From Acidobacteriota bacterium (GTDB taxonomy: Bacteria; Acidobacteriota; Terriglobia; Bryobacterales; Bryobacteraceae): DNA of 55,912 nt. Below are positions 40,317 through 50,088 of this stretch, piece after piece (within the stretch, counting starts at the first letter, position 1; every line of letters starts with the position of its first letter). Position numbers and translations under genes: made by a program. The notes under the pieces are model-generated. The model was given only the letters and a program-made list of their open reading frames with translations, had not been told where the DNA came from and ran no database searches. The stretch is from NCBI GenBank assembly GCA_005808865.1, contig SYKU01000181.1:1-55912 (forward strand), given 5' to 3'.

Positions 40317-43300
40317 ATGTCTTTTGTTTCTCGCCTTTTTCTCGTTTCCACGCTCGCGTTCACGACGCTGCCTGTTTTCGCCCAGGTCGCGACAGCCGAA
40401 CTCGCCGGTCTCGTCGCGGATCAGAGCGGCGCCGGAATACCGCAAGCCAAAGTAACCGTCACTAACGCCGCAACCAATGTAGTAGCGCGCGAAGTCACGA
40501 CGTTGCCCGACGGCAGCTACGTGATCACCTTGCTGCAGCCAGGCACTTACGTTATCAGCGTCGAAGCTTCGGGCTTCCGCAAACTCGTGCAAAGCGGTCT
40601 CGAGCTGCAGACCAACCAGCGCGCCAAGGTCGATCTCGCAATGCAGGTCGGCCAGGTCAACGACACCGTTGAAGTCACCGCAGCCGCCACGCAACTCGAA
40701 AGCCAGTCCTCTTCGCTCGGCGCGGTCGTCAGCCAGCAGTACGTTAGCGAACTTCCCCTGAATGGCCGCAACTTCGTGCAGCTCGCCATTCTCTCGCCCG
40801 GCGTCAACGGCGCCGGCTTCTCCGTCGGCGGCACCATACAGAGCGGTGCCCGCCCTGACGACCGACGCCCCGGCACCGAAATTTTCTCAAACGGCAACCG
40901 CGAAGGATCGAACAATTTCCTCTACGACGGAACCGACAACAACGAGCGTCTTATTCAGCTCATCGTGCTCCGCCCGGCCATCGAGTCCATCCGCGAATTC
41001 AAGGTGCAGACCAACATGTTCAGCGCCGATCTCGGCCGCAATTCGGGCGCGGTCGTCGACGTCGTTACCAAGTCCGGCACCAACGAATTGCACGGCAGCG
41101 TGTTCGAGTACCACCGCAACTCGGCAATGGACGCCCGCGGCTTCTTCAACGCCAAAGGCACTACCTTCCCGCCTTTCCGCTTCAATCAGTACGGCTTTTC
41201 GCTCGGCGGGCCAGTCGTGCTGCCGAAATACAATGGGCGCAACAAGACCTTTTTCTTTGTCGATTTTGAGGGTTACCGGCGCAATCAGATTCAGAGTTCG
41301 CTGCGGTCAGTGGCCACTCCCAAGATCCGAACCGGCGATTTCTCCGATGAACAGGCCATCTTCGACCCGCTGACGCAGCGAGCGGACCCAACCAGCGCTA
41401 CCGGAGTCCGCCGGACGCAGTTCCCGGGCAACATCATCCCGCGCAACCGCTGGGATCTGCCGACTTCGCGTTTGCTGACCGCGTACCCGCTCCCGACTAA
41501 CACCGGCCGCATCAACAACTACCTGGCCAACCTGAGTCTCACCCAGAACTGGGATCAGGGAGATGTTCGCGTCGATCACCAGATCACGCCCAACGATAAC
41601 ATCTTCGCCCGCTGGTCCATCCAACACACCACCACCACCGCGCCGCACACGTTCCCGCTCGCGACCATCGACGGTCTCCCCAAGCCTGTCGGCACTGGCA
41701 ACGAGGATTCCTTCGCCGGACCGGCTTTCAACCCCGTCCAGCACGCCGTCGTCAGTTATACCAAGGTGATCACCCCCGCGCTCGTAAACGATTTCCGGGT
41801 CGGCTTCAACCGCTTCGTTCTCGATTACACGAGCGACGGCTTTACGCCTGGCGGCCCGAATCTCGGTAACCTCCTCGGTATCCCCAACGCGAACGCGCAC
41901 CCGTTGCACGGAGTGCTGCCCATCTTCAACCTCGGCACTTACACGGGCGTGGGCCATTCGCGGTCGCTGCCCATTTTCCGCCGCAGCAATACATTTCAGT
42001 ACATCGATAACGTCAGCTGGGTGCGTGGTGCGCACACCGTGAAGTTCGGAGGCGACCTCCGCCGCCGTCAAATTACCGAATATCAGACTAACCGCGGCAA
42101 CGGCCGCTTCAATTTCGGCCGCGGCTTCACTACCGAAATTGGCTCTGGCTCCGCAACCGGAAACGAGCTTGCAAGCTTCCTTCTGGGTTATGCCAGCCTC
42201 GTCGAGCAGGATTTCACCTTGGCGTGGGTTGGCGCACGCGGAATCGAGGCCGGTCTTTACGTGGCCGACGATTGGCGCGTCAATCGCAAGCTCACTCTTA
42301 ACATCGGTATGCGCTGGGACTACTATAGCCCCTTCAGCGAAGTGGCCAACCGTTGGGCGAATTTCGACGCGGCCACCGCCACCGTAAAGGTTGCCGGCCG
42401 CGATGGCGTCGACAGCCGCGCCGGCGTTAGCCGCGACTTCCGCAATTGGGCGCCCCGCTTCGGATTCGCCTATCAACTGGGCAGGAGCACCGTCGTCCGC
42501 GGCGGCTTCGGGCTCTTCTACAACCCCAACGGAAATGGCGGCGCGCTCCTCCGTCTTCAGCGCCACGTTCCCTTTGGACCGATATACAACCAGACGAATC
42601 CCGACACCACGCTCGGTACCCGCGTCAGCCAGGGTTTCCCAGCCCCACCGACTGTGAATTTCGACTCCGTGAAAAGCCCCGGCGGCGGTGTCGTCGGCGT
42701 CTTTCCTGGATATCGCAGTTCCTACGCCCAGCAGTTCAACCTCGGCGTTCAGCATGAACTTCCCGAGCAGGTCGTGGTCAAGCTGGCCTTCGTGGGGAAC
42801 CTTGGCCGCCGGCTGGGCACCACCATCGACTTGAACCAGGCGCTCCCCGGCGCGGGCGCGGTCAACCCGCGGCGCCCATTCTTCGCGGTCCGTCCAGGAC
42901 TCGCCGGCATCAGCTATGCGGTTTCCGACGGTTTGAGCGCCTATTACTCCGGCCAGCTTTCCGTTGAGAAGCGCATGTCGCGTGGCCTGCAGTTCATGCT
43001 CGGTTACACGCTTGCCCACGGCATCGACGATGTCGGAACCGAGTTCGGCGGCGGTACCGGAACGCCGCAGGATATCCGAAACCGCCGCGCCGACCGCGGC
43101 AATTCGTCCTTCGACATTCGCCACCGCATGACCGTCAGCTTCCTCTACGATCTGCCTATCGGTAAGGGCCGCGCGATCAACCTCTCCAGTCGAGCCGCGG
43201 ACCTCCTGATCGGCGGCTGGCAGACCAACGGCATCCTTACGATTCAAAGCGGACTCCCCTTCACCGTCGGCCACGCCGGAGCGAATACGGGTGGAGCGGG

Positions 43301-43652
43301 CGGCAGCCGTCCGGACTACCTGCGCGAAGCAACGCTGCCATCCGATCAGCGCTCGCTTGGCCGCTGGTTCGATACCACCGCCTTTAGCACGCCGGCCATT
43401 TTCACGTTCGGCAACGTCGGCCGCAATACCCTCTACGGCCCGGGCCGGTGGAACTACGACTCGTCGCTGTTCAAGAACTTCAACTTTTCGGAGAAAATGC
43501 GGTTTGAGTTTCGAGCTGAGATCTTCAATCTCTTCAACCATCCGCAGTTCGGCCAACCGGCGGCAACTCTTGGAGCGGGCGGCGTCGGCACCATCACCTC
43601 GACGGTTGGGAATCCGCGCCAGATCCAGCTCGGCGGCCGCTTCATATTCTGA
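40317..43652 (+). CDS. TonB-dependent receptor, Oar-like, with N-terminal carboxypeptidase-regulatory domain
   Basis: ATG 40317 follows AAGGGAG and opens with a signal peptide (MSFVSRLFLVSTLAFTTLPVFA). Residues about 25-110 form the carboxypeptidase-regulatory-like Ig domain (GLVADQSGAGIPQAKVTVTNA). The plug follows (ELPLNGRNFVQLAILSPGV, LYDGTDNNE, FKVQTNMFSADLGRNSGAVVDVV), then an outer-membrane barrel with many aromatic strands to a C-terminal Phe (GGRFIF). At 1111 residues it matches the Oar/Cna-type receptors expanded in Acidobacteriota. It imports or processes large substrates across the outer membrane using TonB. The frame upstream of 40317 is non-coding. Confidence 0.95.
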   Translation: MSFVSRLFLVSTLAFTTLPVFAQVATAELAGLVADQSGAGIPQAKVTVTNAATNVVAREVTTLPDGSYVITLLQPGTYVISVEASGFRKLVQSGLELQTNQRAKVDLAMQVGQVNDTVEVTAAATQLESQSSSLGAVVSQQYVSELPLNGRNFVQLAILSPGVNGAGFSVGGTIQSGARPDDRRPGTEIFSNGNREGSNNFLYDGTDNNERLIQLIVLRPAIESIREFKVQTNMFSADLGRNSGAVVDVVTKSGTNELHGSVFEYHRNSAMDARGFFNAKGTTFPPFRFNQYGFSLGGPVVLPKYNGRNKTFFFVDFEGYRRNQIQSSLRSVATPKIRTGDFSDEQAIFDPLTQRADPTSATGVRRTQFPGNIIPRNRWDLPTSRLLTAYPLPTNTGRINNYLANLSLTQNWDQGDVRVDHQITPNDNIFARWSIQHTTTTAPHTFPLATIDGLPKPVGTGNEDSFAGPAFNPVQHAVVSYTKVITPALVNDFRVGFNRFVLDYTSDGFTPGGPNLGNLLGIPNANAHPLHGVLPIFNLGTYTGVGHSRSLPIFRRSNTFQYIDNVSWVRGAHTVKFGGDLRRRQITEYQTNRGNGRFNFGRGFTTEIGSGSATGNELASFLLGYASLVEQDFTLAWVGARGIEAGLYVADDWRVNRKLTLNIGMRWDYYSPFSEVANRWANFDAATATVKVAGRDGVDSRAGVSRDFRNWAPRFGFAYQLGRSTVVRGGFGLFYNPNGNGGALLRLQRHVPFGPIYNQTNPDTTLGTRVSQGFPAPPTVNFDSVKSPGGGVVGVFPGYRSSYAQQFNLGVQHELPEQVVVKLAFVGNLGRRLGTTIDLNQALPGAGAVNPRRPFFAVRPGLAGISYAVSDGLSAYYSGQLSVEKRMSRGLQFMLGYTLAHGIDDVGTEFGGGTGTPQDIRNRRADRGNSSFDIRHRMTVSFLYDLPIGKGRAINLSSRAADLLIGGWQTNGILTIQSGLPFTVGHAGANTGGAGGSRPDYLREATLPSDQRSLGRWFDTTAFSTPAIFTFGNVGRNTLYGPGRWNYDSSLFKNFNFSEKMRFEFRAEIFNLFNHPQFGQPAATLGAGGVGTITSTVGNPRQIQLGGRFIF

Positions 43653-43657
43653 TTCCG

Positions 43658-44869
43658 GTGCCGGTGCCGCGCTTCTGTTGGGTTCTTGCCTTCCTGGTGG
43701 GCCCGGCGCCGGGCGCGGAACGCCTGCGCCCTATCTTTGACGGCAAGACTCTCAACGGATGGGAGCAATGTAACGGCACGGCGAAGTATACGGTCGAGGA
43801 AGGGGGCGTTATCGTCGGAACCACCGTCGATGGCAGTCCGAATTCCTTTCTCTGCACGAAGAAGGAGTACGGCGATTTCATCCTTGAATTTGAGGAGAAG
43901 CACGATCCCGAACTGAACTCAGGTGTCCAGGTTCGCAGCCACCGCTACGAGCGCGAGACGGAAGTGCTCACCTGGAAGCGGGGTGTCAAGAAGCGGAAGC
44001 ACGAAGCCGGCCGCGTTCACGGTTATCAGGTGGAGATCGCCTCCGCGGCAAGCGGCGTTTCGGGCGGTATCTACGACGAAGCCCGCCGCGGCTGGATAGA
44101 CAACCCGCGGAATACAGCCCTTCGCGACAACAAATGGAACAAGTACCGCATCGTTGCTTCAGGCGATTCCATCAGGACATGGATCAATGGCGCGCCTGTC
44201 GCCGACCTGGCCGATTCGACGGACCTTACCGGCTTCATCGCTCTTCAGGTCCATCAGTACAAGGGCGAGAAGCCGCTCCAGGTCCGCTGGCGGAACATCC
44301 GCTTGCAAGACCTGGGGAGGCACGAGTGGAAGCCCTTGTCGGACGGCAAGACCCTCGCTGGCTGGACGAAGTGGGGCGGCGGCGAATGGACTGTCATTGA
44401 CGGCGCGCTCCGGGGCATCAACAAACCGGCCGGGCGCGGGTTCCTCATCGCCGATCGCGACTTGGACGACTTCACCGTGCGCCTCGATTACAAAGCGCTG
44501 AAGGGCAACAGCGGCGTCTTCTTCCGCATGGGCGATCCCGTCAACCGCGAGCCGGGTATCATGGGTTTCGAAGTGGAAGTAGACCCGGCGCGCGACGCCG
44601 GCGGCATGCAGGAACCAGGCAAGCGCGGCTGGCTCAAGCACACCGGCGAGAAGGATCACGAGTTGATCTACAAGCCGGGTGATTGGAACCGGATGACGGT
44701 CTCCGCGCACGGCCAGCGCATAGCTGTTCAGGTAAACGGGGTGAAAACGTGGGAAATCAAGGACGATCCTGGCCGCCTGAAAGGCAAGTTGGCCTTGCAG
44801 ATCAACCCGCGCGACGACCTGGAAGTCTACTATCGAGGCATCGAGATCCTGGCGCCGGCAAAGCGTTGA
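43658..44869 (+). CDS. Tandem DUF1080 protein, exported
   Basis: The 403-residue protein from GTG 43658 (5 nt after the receptor stop) has a signal-like N-terminus (RFCWVLAFLVGPAPGA) and two DUF1080 domains. The first opens with RPIFDGKTLNGWEQCN (about 25-215), the second with KPLSDGKTLAGWTKWGGG (about 225-400); each has the sandwich core (NSGVQVRSHRYE; NSGVFFRMGD). Such tandem proteins are thought to act on 3-keto-glycosides or bind them. Coupled to the TonB receptor and upstream of an ABC sugar importer, it probably belongs to the same utilisation locus. Confidence 0.88.
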   Translation: MPVPRFCWVLAFLVGPAPGAERLRPIFDGKTLNGWEQCNGTAKYTVEEGGVIVGTTVDGSPNSFLCTKKEYGDFILEFEEKHDPELNSGVQVRSHRYERETEVLTWKRGVKKRKHEAGRVHGYQVEIASAASGVSGGIYDEARRGWIDNPRNTALRDNKWNKYRIVASGDSIRTWINGAPVADLADSTDLTGFIALQVHQYKGEKPLQVRWRNIRLQDLGRHEWKPLSDGKTLAGWTKWGGGEWTVIDGALRGINKPAGRGFLIADRDLDDFTVRLDYKALKGNSGVFFRMGDPVNREPGIMGFEVEVDPARDAGGMQEPGKRGWLKHTGEKDHELIYKPGDWNRMTVSAHGQRIAVQVNGVKTWEIKDDPGRLKGKLALQINPRDDLEVYYRGIEILAPAKR

Positions 44870-44958
44870 TTGCGGCGTCCCGCGCGCCATTTCCCTGGAA
44901 CAGGACTCCTCGCCTGTCAAGGGACCGCAACGCGTTCCCACACGCGACTGTTCGGGGC

Positions 44959-46179
44959 TTGCGCACGTGTTTCACCGTTTTAAGTCTCGCGGCGCTGCTC
45001 GGTTGTACGCCTTCGCGCTCCGCTCCTTCGCTCACCATCGCGATCAACTCCGGCGTCGAGGGTGATGCTCTAAAATCGGCGGCCCGCGAGTGGGCCGCGT
45101 TGCGCGCCTTGCCCGTCGAGTTGGTCGAACTGCCTTACACCAGCCTCTTCGAAAAGCTGCTGCTCGATCTCACCAGCCGCACGGGCGCTTACGACGTAGT
45201 GATGATCGACGATCCCTGGTTCCCACGGCTCGCCGGGAAAGGCAGCCTGCTGCCGCTAGACCAGATGCCCGATCCGGATTTCCTCGAAAGCTGCCTCGAC
45301 GTTTGCCGCGAACCATACCGCACCGGCCCCTATTACGCCCTGCCGTACGTCGGAAATTCGCAATTGTATTTCTATCGCGGGGACCTGTTCAAGAAGCATT
45401 CGCTTCCCTCTCCGCGAACGTGGCAGGACGTTCTCCACGCCGCGCGCAAGATTGGCGCTTCCGAGCGCATGTTCGGATACGTAATGCGCGCCGCTCCGGG
45501 CAACGCCGCTGTCACCGATTTCATGCCGCTGTTCTGGGCCTTCGGCGCGGAGATGTTTTCGCCGGCGGGCGCGCCGGCGGTTGCGAGCGAAGAGGGCGTG
45601 GAGGCGCTCCGCTTCATGCTGGAACTAGGCAGGTACACGCCGCCCGGCTATGCGGGTTACAATGCGGACGAAGTGGCCGCGCATCTTCTTCAATCTTCCG
45701 CCGTGATGAGCATCAACTGGCCGTCGTGGATCCCGGCTATGGACGACCCCGCGAAATCGAAGATCACCGGCAGGATCGAGTTCACCGCGATGCCGTCGGC
45801 GAAGCGCCCCGGCGTGGCGAGCCTAGGCGCGTGGCTGTTGGCCGTTCCACGCGCTTCGCGCAACGCGGAACTCGCGCGGGAGTTCATTGTGTGGGCCACG
45901 GATGCGGAGCGGATGCGTGCGGCCGCCCTGCTCGGAAATCCGCCGACGCGGCGCAGTGTCTTTCTCGACGAAGGCCTCCGCCGGCGGTACCGCGCCTTTC
46001 CGGCGCAACTGGCCTCTCTCGAAACCGCGCGGCCCCGTCCGCGAACCGCGAAGTGGAACGAGATCGAGAATGTGTTTGGCGTCTATCTTTCGCAGGCAAA
46101 TGCGGGCAGGCTCGGCGCGGCCCAGGCGATGGAGAAGGCGAACCGCGAGATCGCGGCGATTCTGGAGCGAGCGGAATGA
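44959..46179 (+). CDS. ABC transporter sugar-binding lipoprotein
   Basis: A TTG at 44959 gives a short signal ending in a lipobox (VLSLAALLGC), the Cys being the lipid anchor; the frame upstream overlaps the DUF1080 gene and is non-coding. The mature protein is a family-1 (MalE-like) solute-binding protein: ITIAINSG-like start, LPYTSLFEKLLLDL, YDVVMIDDPWFPRLAG, YALPYVGNSQLYFYR, MSINWPSW and ASLGAWLLAVPRAS. About 406 residues. It would deliver a sugar to the permease encoded next (ATGA overlap). The start codon is the least certain part. Confidence 0.88.
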   Translation: MRTCFTVLSLAALLGCTPSRSAPSLTIAINSGVEGDALKSAAREWAALRALPVELVELPYTSLFEKLLLDLTSRTGAYDVVMIDDPWFPRLAGKGSLLPLDQMPDPDFLESCLDVCREPYRTGPYYALPYVGNSQLYFYRGDLFKKHSLPSPRTWQDVLHAARKIGASERMFGYVMRAAPGNAAVTDFMPLFWAFGAEMFSPAGAPAVASEEGVEALRFMLELGRYTPPGYAGYNADEVAAHLLQSSAVMSINWPSWIPAMDDPAKSKITGRIEFTAMPSAKRPGVASLGAWLLAVPRASRNAELAREFIVWATDAERMRAAALLGNPPTRRSVFLDEGLRRRYRAFPAQLASLETARPRPRTAKWNEIENVFGVYLSQANAGRLGAAQAMEKANREIAAILERAE

Positions 46180-47039
46180 GATCGTCCATCCCGGAAGGGG
46201 TCAAGTGGGCGGGTCCGGCGGTCGCGCTGCTGTTCGCGCTTTCCGTGTACCCGCTGGCTTATTCGGTGAAGGTTAGTCTTACCACGGCCGGCGGCGGAGT
46301 CACGCTGCGCAATTACTCGCGGCTTCTGTCGGATGAATTCTTCCATACCGCCGCCGCGCAGACGCTGTTCTACACATCCGCTGCGCTGATTGTGGAGTTC
46401 CTGCTCGGACTCGGACTCGCGCTGCTTGCGGATTCACTCCTCCGCGGTCGCGGCCTCTTCCGTGCCGGCCTGCTCGCTCCGATGCTGCTCCCGCCGGTGG
46501 TAGCAGCCGTAATTTGGCGGCTGATGTACAACCCGCAGTTCGGAGTTCTCAACGGCACGCTGAGAGCGCTTGGTGTTGACACCTCGAACCTCACTTGGAC
46601 GTCGGGCGAAGGCTCAGCGATGCTTTCCGTGTTGCTTGTGGACATCTGGGAGTGGACGCCGTTCATCTTCCTCCTTCTCAGCGCGGGCCTTCAGGCAATT
46701 CCAGCGGAGCCGTATGAAGCGGCCCGCGTGGATGGCGCCTCGGGATGGCAGGTTCTGCGGGATGTGACCCTGCCGCTGCTCAAACCGACGATCCTGCTCG
46801 CGCTTGTCCTGCGCGCGATGGATCTGATGCGCATCTTCGATCAGATCTTCATCCTGACGCAAGGCGGGCCGGGCTTCGCCACCGAAACCGTCAGTTTGTA
46901 TATCTACCGGACGGCGTTTCGCTTTTTCAATTTCGGGTACGCGGCGGCGATGAGTTTTGTGGGTCTGGCCGTCACGACAATTCTCACGCGGTTACTGATC
47001 AGAATGATCAACCCGAGGCGGATTCGTCAGGGCGCCTGA
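46176..47039 (+). CDS. ABC sugar transporter permease (MalF/UgpA-like)
   Basis: A 287-residue protein with six membrane segments and the EAA loop EAARVDGASGWQVLRDVTLPLLKP type (residues about 188-210) that docks the ATPase. GPGFATETVSLYIYRTAF and PPVVAAVIWRLMYNPQFG are typical MalF/UgpA phrases. ATG 46176 overlaps the stop of the binding-protein gene. No second permease or ATPase gene follows: the next plus-strand gene is unrelated. The importer must therefore use partners encoded elsewhere, or be incomplete. Confidence 0.93.
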   Translation: MRSSIPEGVKWAGPAVALLFALSVYPLAYSVKVSLTTAGGGVTLRNYSRLLSDEFFHTAAAQTLFYTSAALIVEFLLGLGLALLADSLLRGRGLFRAGLLAPMLLPPVVAAVIWRLMYNPQFGVLNGTLRALGVDTSNLTWTSGEGSAMLSVLLVDIWEWTPFIFLLLSAGLQAIPAEPYEAARVDGASGWQVLRDVTLPLLKPTILLALVLRAMDLMRIFDQIFILTQGGPGFATETVSLYIYRTAFRFFNFGYAAAMSFVGLAVTTILTRLLIRMINPRRIRQGA

Positions 47040-47306
47040 CGGACCCGAAGGCTGGCGCTCTTGCCACAACGGTGAGATAGCCTCATGCCGCCCGATCCGA
47101 ATGACGGCTTCATTGCTTACCCTCCGCTCCAATCGACTCCGTGACTGCGGTTTTGACCCTCGACACGCGCGGAGCCGGGAATTGGGCGCATCCCCACTGC
47201 GGAGCGTGCGGCAACGCAGGCGAGTTTCCTTCGCTCTCCAACGCCAACGTCCGATACAATTATTCTTCCGCCAACTGTTGTACAGGGGAGACGGAGGGGA
47301 TTCCTA

Positions 47307-47822
47307 ATGCCGATGATTCTATTTGTTGAAAAATTCCCGGAGTTGGGAGCACTGGAAACAAGATCCGTTAGGGTCAACGGGGCGCCTGACCTTCCGGCTG
47401 GAGAATATGGCTTCATCGAGTCCTACTGCAACGAGCCTGGGTGCGACTGCCGGCGGGTCATAATCAGCGTGTTACGGCCGGAGACCGGATGGAGCCAAGT
47501 GCTGGCCACGATCGGCTACGGCTGGGAGAGCCTGGAGTTCTACGAGGAATGGAGCCGCGGGCCCGTCGATCCCAGGGAAGTGAGGAGACCGTACCTCGAC
47601 ATGCTCAACCCGCAGTCCGAACATTCGGCCGCTCTCCTGCTGTTGTTCGAATTCCTTCTCGAGTCGCCCGATTACGTCGAACGCATAAAGCGGCACTATC
47701 GGATGTTCAGGGACGCGGTTGAGAAGGAGCACCGCCGGCCGACCGCCTTCGAAACCAATCGCGCCGGAAATCGGCGGAAGCGCCTCCGCGACCCCAGGCG
47801 CCGCGGCCGGCGTTCTCATTGA
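47307..47822 (+). CDS. Hypothetical protein with a conserved Cys cluster
   Basis: ATG 47307 has a GGAGGGG ribosome site 7 nt upstream. The 171-residue protein is soluble. The motif FIESYCNEPGCDCRRVIIS around residues 35-53 has three Cys that could bind a metal. A second conserved stretch is SEHSAALLLLFEFLLESPDY. The C-terminus is Arg-rich and probably flexible. I have seen similar uncharacterised proteins in environmental bacteria but know no function. It converges with, and overlaps by 7 nt, the glycosyltransferase-C-like gene. Confidence 0.8.
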   Translation: MPMILFVEKFPELGALETRSVRVNGAPDLPAGEYGFIESYCNEPGCDCRRVIISVLRPETGWSQVLATIGYGWESLEFYEEWSRGPVDPREVRRPYLDMLNPQSEHSAALLLLFEFLLESPDYVERIKRHYRMFRDAVEKEHRRPTAFETNRAGNRRKRLRDPRRRGRRSH

Positions 47823-49420
47823 GCTGTTCCGGCGTCAACACGGTACACGCGATACGCCGCATTCTCAAACGCTGCCGTTTTTCCTGCTAGCGGATGTTTC
47901 GACCGCACTACGACGTAGTCGATCCCTAACGGCCCGTAAAGGCTGAAGTCGACCGGCCGCGTCATGGTGGCCTGCCATCGCTTCCACCACTCGTCGCCCA
48001 TCGTCCGGAAAAAATTCACCTGTCCCCCAGCCTTCCAATCGACATATACCGCCCGCAAAGCCCTTGCACGGAAGATGCCGGGGTACAACTCGCGGCCTGC
48101 ATCCGGAAAGAGAAAAACGGAATCGGCCGGCGTTCGATCGCGGGCCCACTTCGAGAGGGCGCGAAGATCCTCATGTTCGAGCGAGGAGGAATTTTGAAAA
48201 CCCACACCGAGCGGAATAACAAAGAAGGCGGCCAATGCGGTTGCCGCGAGCGCGGCCCGCTTGGGAATCGCCGCCGCCATCGCGAGGCCTGCGACGACAG
48301 CCGCCATTTTCCAGGTGGGCGGCGCCGAGAACTTCACCCGAGCCGGAATCGCATAAGCGATCGCGAACCACGCGACCGCCTCGATGTGGCGCCTTCCCGT
48401 TACCGCCCAGCAGCCGGCCGCCGCCGCGGCGAACGCCGTCATCACGGCCACAAACAGCAGCGCGCGTGTAGGCTGAAACTGCGGCATGAGCGACAACCCC
48501 GCCCGCTCCAGCATCAGATAGGACACGGGAACACTCGCGATTCCGATCAGCGGCATGGCGGCGGCGAACAACCGCAATTCAGGCGTGATGTGGCTGCGGA
48601 TGCGCGAGAGCGCAAGTCCAAGCGCCGCGCAGAGAATGGCGTAATGGGGCATCCACGCCGGCGCCCAGTTGCTCACCCAGACATAGGAGGCGCGCATCCG
48701 CTGGAGACTTTCCTCGAGTGGTTCAACCCTTCGGAACAGGGACTGCGAGCCGCCTCCGCCCGAAGCCGCATACAGCACAGCCAATGCGCAAGCGAGCGGG
48801 ATAAGTGCGCGCGATCGGGCCTTCTTCTCGCCGGGCCACAGGAGGAGTATCGCGTACGCTCCCCAAAATGGATACGTCGAAGGTGGATGAAACAGGAAGC
48901 CTGCGGAAGCCGCGAGTCCTGCGCCGAGCCATCGTTTATGCGCGGCGAGTCCAACCGCGAGATACACCAGAGGAATAGCGAATCCGCGCGGAACGGGTTC
49001 GTATTCGAACGCGAGTACCGAGGGCCCAAAAATGGTGGCGCCGAGAGCGAGGCACGCCGTAACGAATAAGGCAAACGGCGGTGCGAGTCCGGCAGCCGAC
49101 GCCATCAGGTAGAAGCCGAGCAATCCCAGGAATCGCGTTACGAGCTGCGGAATCGCCAGAGCGTGCTCCAGATCTAAGCCGGTAAGTTTGCGTACCGCCA
49201 GCGCGCACTCATCGTAGAGGGTAAGCGAGACGTGAGGATATTCGACGATCAGATCCTTGCGAAACAGGGAGGGGTCTTGCAGATGTTCGAGTATCGGCGC
49301 GTAAATCTGGGTGTCGGACTGAAGGTAAACGTGACCCGGAAACTGAAAATAGCCAACGAACAAGAGCACGGCAAGAGACGCTGCGATGAGCGGACCGCGC
49401 GTTGCCGCCGTCGGCCTCAT
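47816..49420 (-). CDS. Polytopic membrane protein, GT-C glycosyltransferase-like
   Basis: A 534-residue protein with about ten to twelve hydrophobic segments. A polar loop after the first helix contains YLQSDTQIYAPILEHLQDP, an acidic motif in the position expected for GT-C transferases acting on lipid-linked sugars. The last 110 residues form a periplasmic domain (LSKWARDRTPADSVFLFPDAG, GIDYVVVRS). These features suggest an ArnT/PMT-like fold, but no signature is strong enough to name a substrate. It precedes the TPR gene's 3' end closely (convergent on one side, head-to-tail on the other). Confidence 0.7.
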   Translation of the reverse strand: MRPTAATRGPLIAASLAVLLFVGYFQFPGHVYLQSDTQIYAPILEHLQDPSLFRKDLIVEYPHVSLTLYDECALAVRKLTGLDLEHALAIPQLVTRFLGLLGFYLMASAAGLAPPFALFVTACLALGATIFGPSVLAFEYEPVPRGFAIPLVYLAVGLAAHKRWLGAGLAASAGFLFHPPSTYPFWGAYAILLLWPGEKKARSRALIPLACALAVLYAASGGGGSQSLFRRVEPLEESLQRMRASYVWVSNWAPAWMPHYAILCAALGLALSRIRSHITPELRLFAAAMPLIGIASVPVSYLMLERAGLSLMPQFQPTRALLFVAVMTAFAAAAAGCWAVTGRRHIEAVAWFAIAYAIPARVKFSAPPTWKMAAVVAGLAMAAAIPKRAALAATALAAFFVIPLGVGFQNSSSLEHEDLRALSKWARDRTPADSVFLFPDAGRELYPGIFRARALRAVYVDWKAGGQVNFFRTMGDEWWKRWQATMTRPVDFSLYGPLGIDYVVVRSKHPLAGKTAAFENAAYRVYRVDAGTAQ

Positions 49421-50088
49421 TGCGGCGGCGTCTTCTCCAACTGCTGTTTGGCCCAGAGGCGGTTCGGGTTCAGTTCGACCGATCTCGCGAACGCTTTACG
49501 GGCCTCGGTGTTCCGGTTCGCCTTGCGGAGCGCGACACCCAGCCACAGATGGGCGTCGGCGTACTTTGGGTTGAGTTGGATAGCTTTCTCGAAATCCGCG
49601 ATCGCCTTCTCGACGCCACCGCCGAACGCCGGCGGCAAATAGTAACTCCCAACGCCGCGCGTCACATGCGCCGCGGGGGATTTCGGATCGCGTTCGAGCG
49701 CCTTGACGATGGCGTCCTGAGCGCGTTTCGCGAACGGAATACCCGCGAGCACGTTCGCCGGGATGACTTGGCCGCAGAGAGTTCCAAGTACCCGGTAGTG
49801 CTCGGCAACGGACGGTTTCAAGGCCACTGCGCGCTCCGCCATGGCGATTCCCGCCCGCGAAGCGCGTTCCGCCGCGCTCTTGTCCCGCAGTTCCAGTGCG
49901 ACTTCCGCGGCGTAGGAGTACGCGATCGCGGCGCTGAAATAGCCGCCTGCGTCCCCGGGATTCTTTTCGGCCGATGCCGCCAGACCGGCGGCAGCCCGCT
50001 CCAGCGCCGCCCGATCCTGCCGGTCGCGCGCCGGCTCAAGATCCGCGACGCCCAGCACGCCCGCCAGCAGGAAAGCCAGACCGCTCAC
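49417..50088 (-). CDS. TPR-repeat protein, exported or membrane-anchored
   Basis: GTG 50088 overlaps the MFS stop (GTGA), giving 223 residues; the longer frame upstream is a shadow of the MFS gene. The N-terminus (MSGLAFLLAGVLGVADLE) is a signal-like segment. Tetratricopeptide repeats follow, clearest at AIADFEKAIQLNPKYADAHLWLG and ARKAFARSVELNPNRLWAKQQL in the C-terminal third. TPRs bind proteins. It overlaps the next gene's start by 4 nt (49417-49420). Confidence 0.85.
   Translation of the reverse strand: MSGLAFLLAGVLGVADLEPARDRQDRAALERAAAGLAASAEKNPGDAGGYFSAAIAYSYAAEVALELRDKSAAERASRAGIAMAERAVALKPSVAEHYRVLGTLCGQVIPANVLAGIPFAKRAQDAIVKALERDPKSPAAHVTRGVGSYYLPPAFGGGVEKAIADFEKAIQLNPKYADAHLWLGVALRKANRNTEARKAFARSVELNPNRLWAKQQLEKTPPQ

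Noticed and set aside
41307-43556. Minus-strand open frame of 749 codons
   Set aside because: Shadow of the TonB receptor gene; no ribosome site, no recognisable domains.
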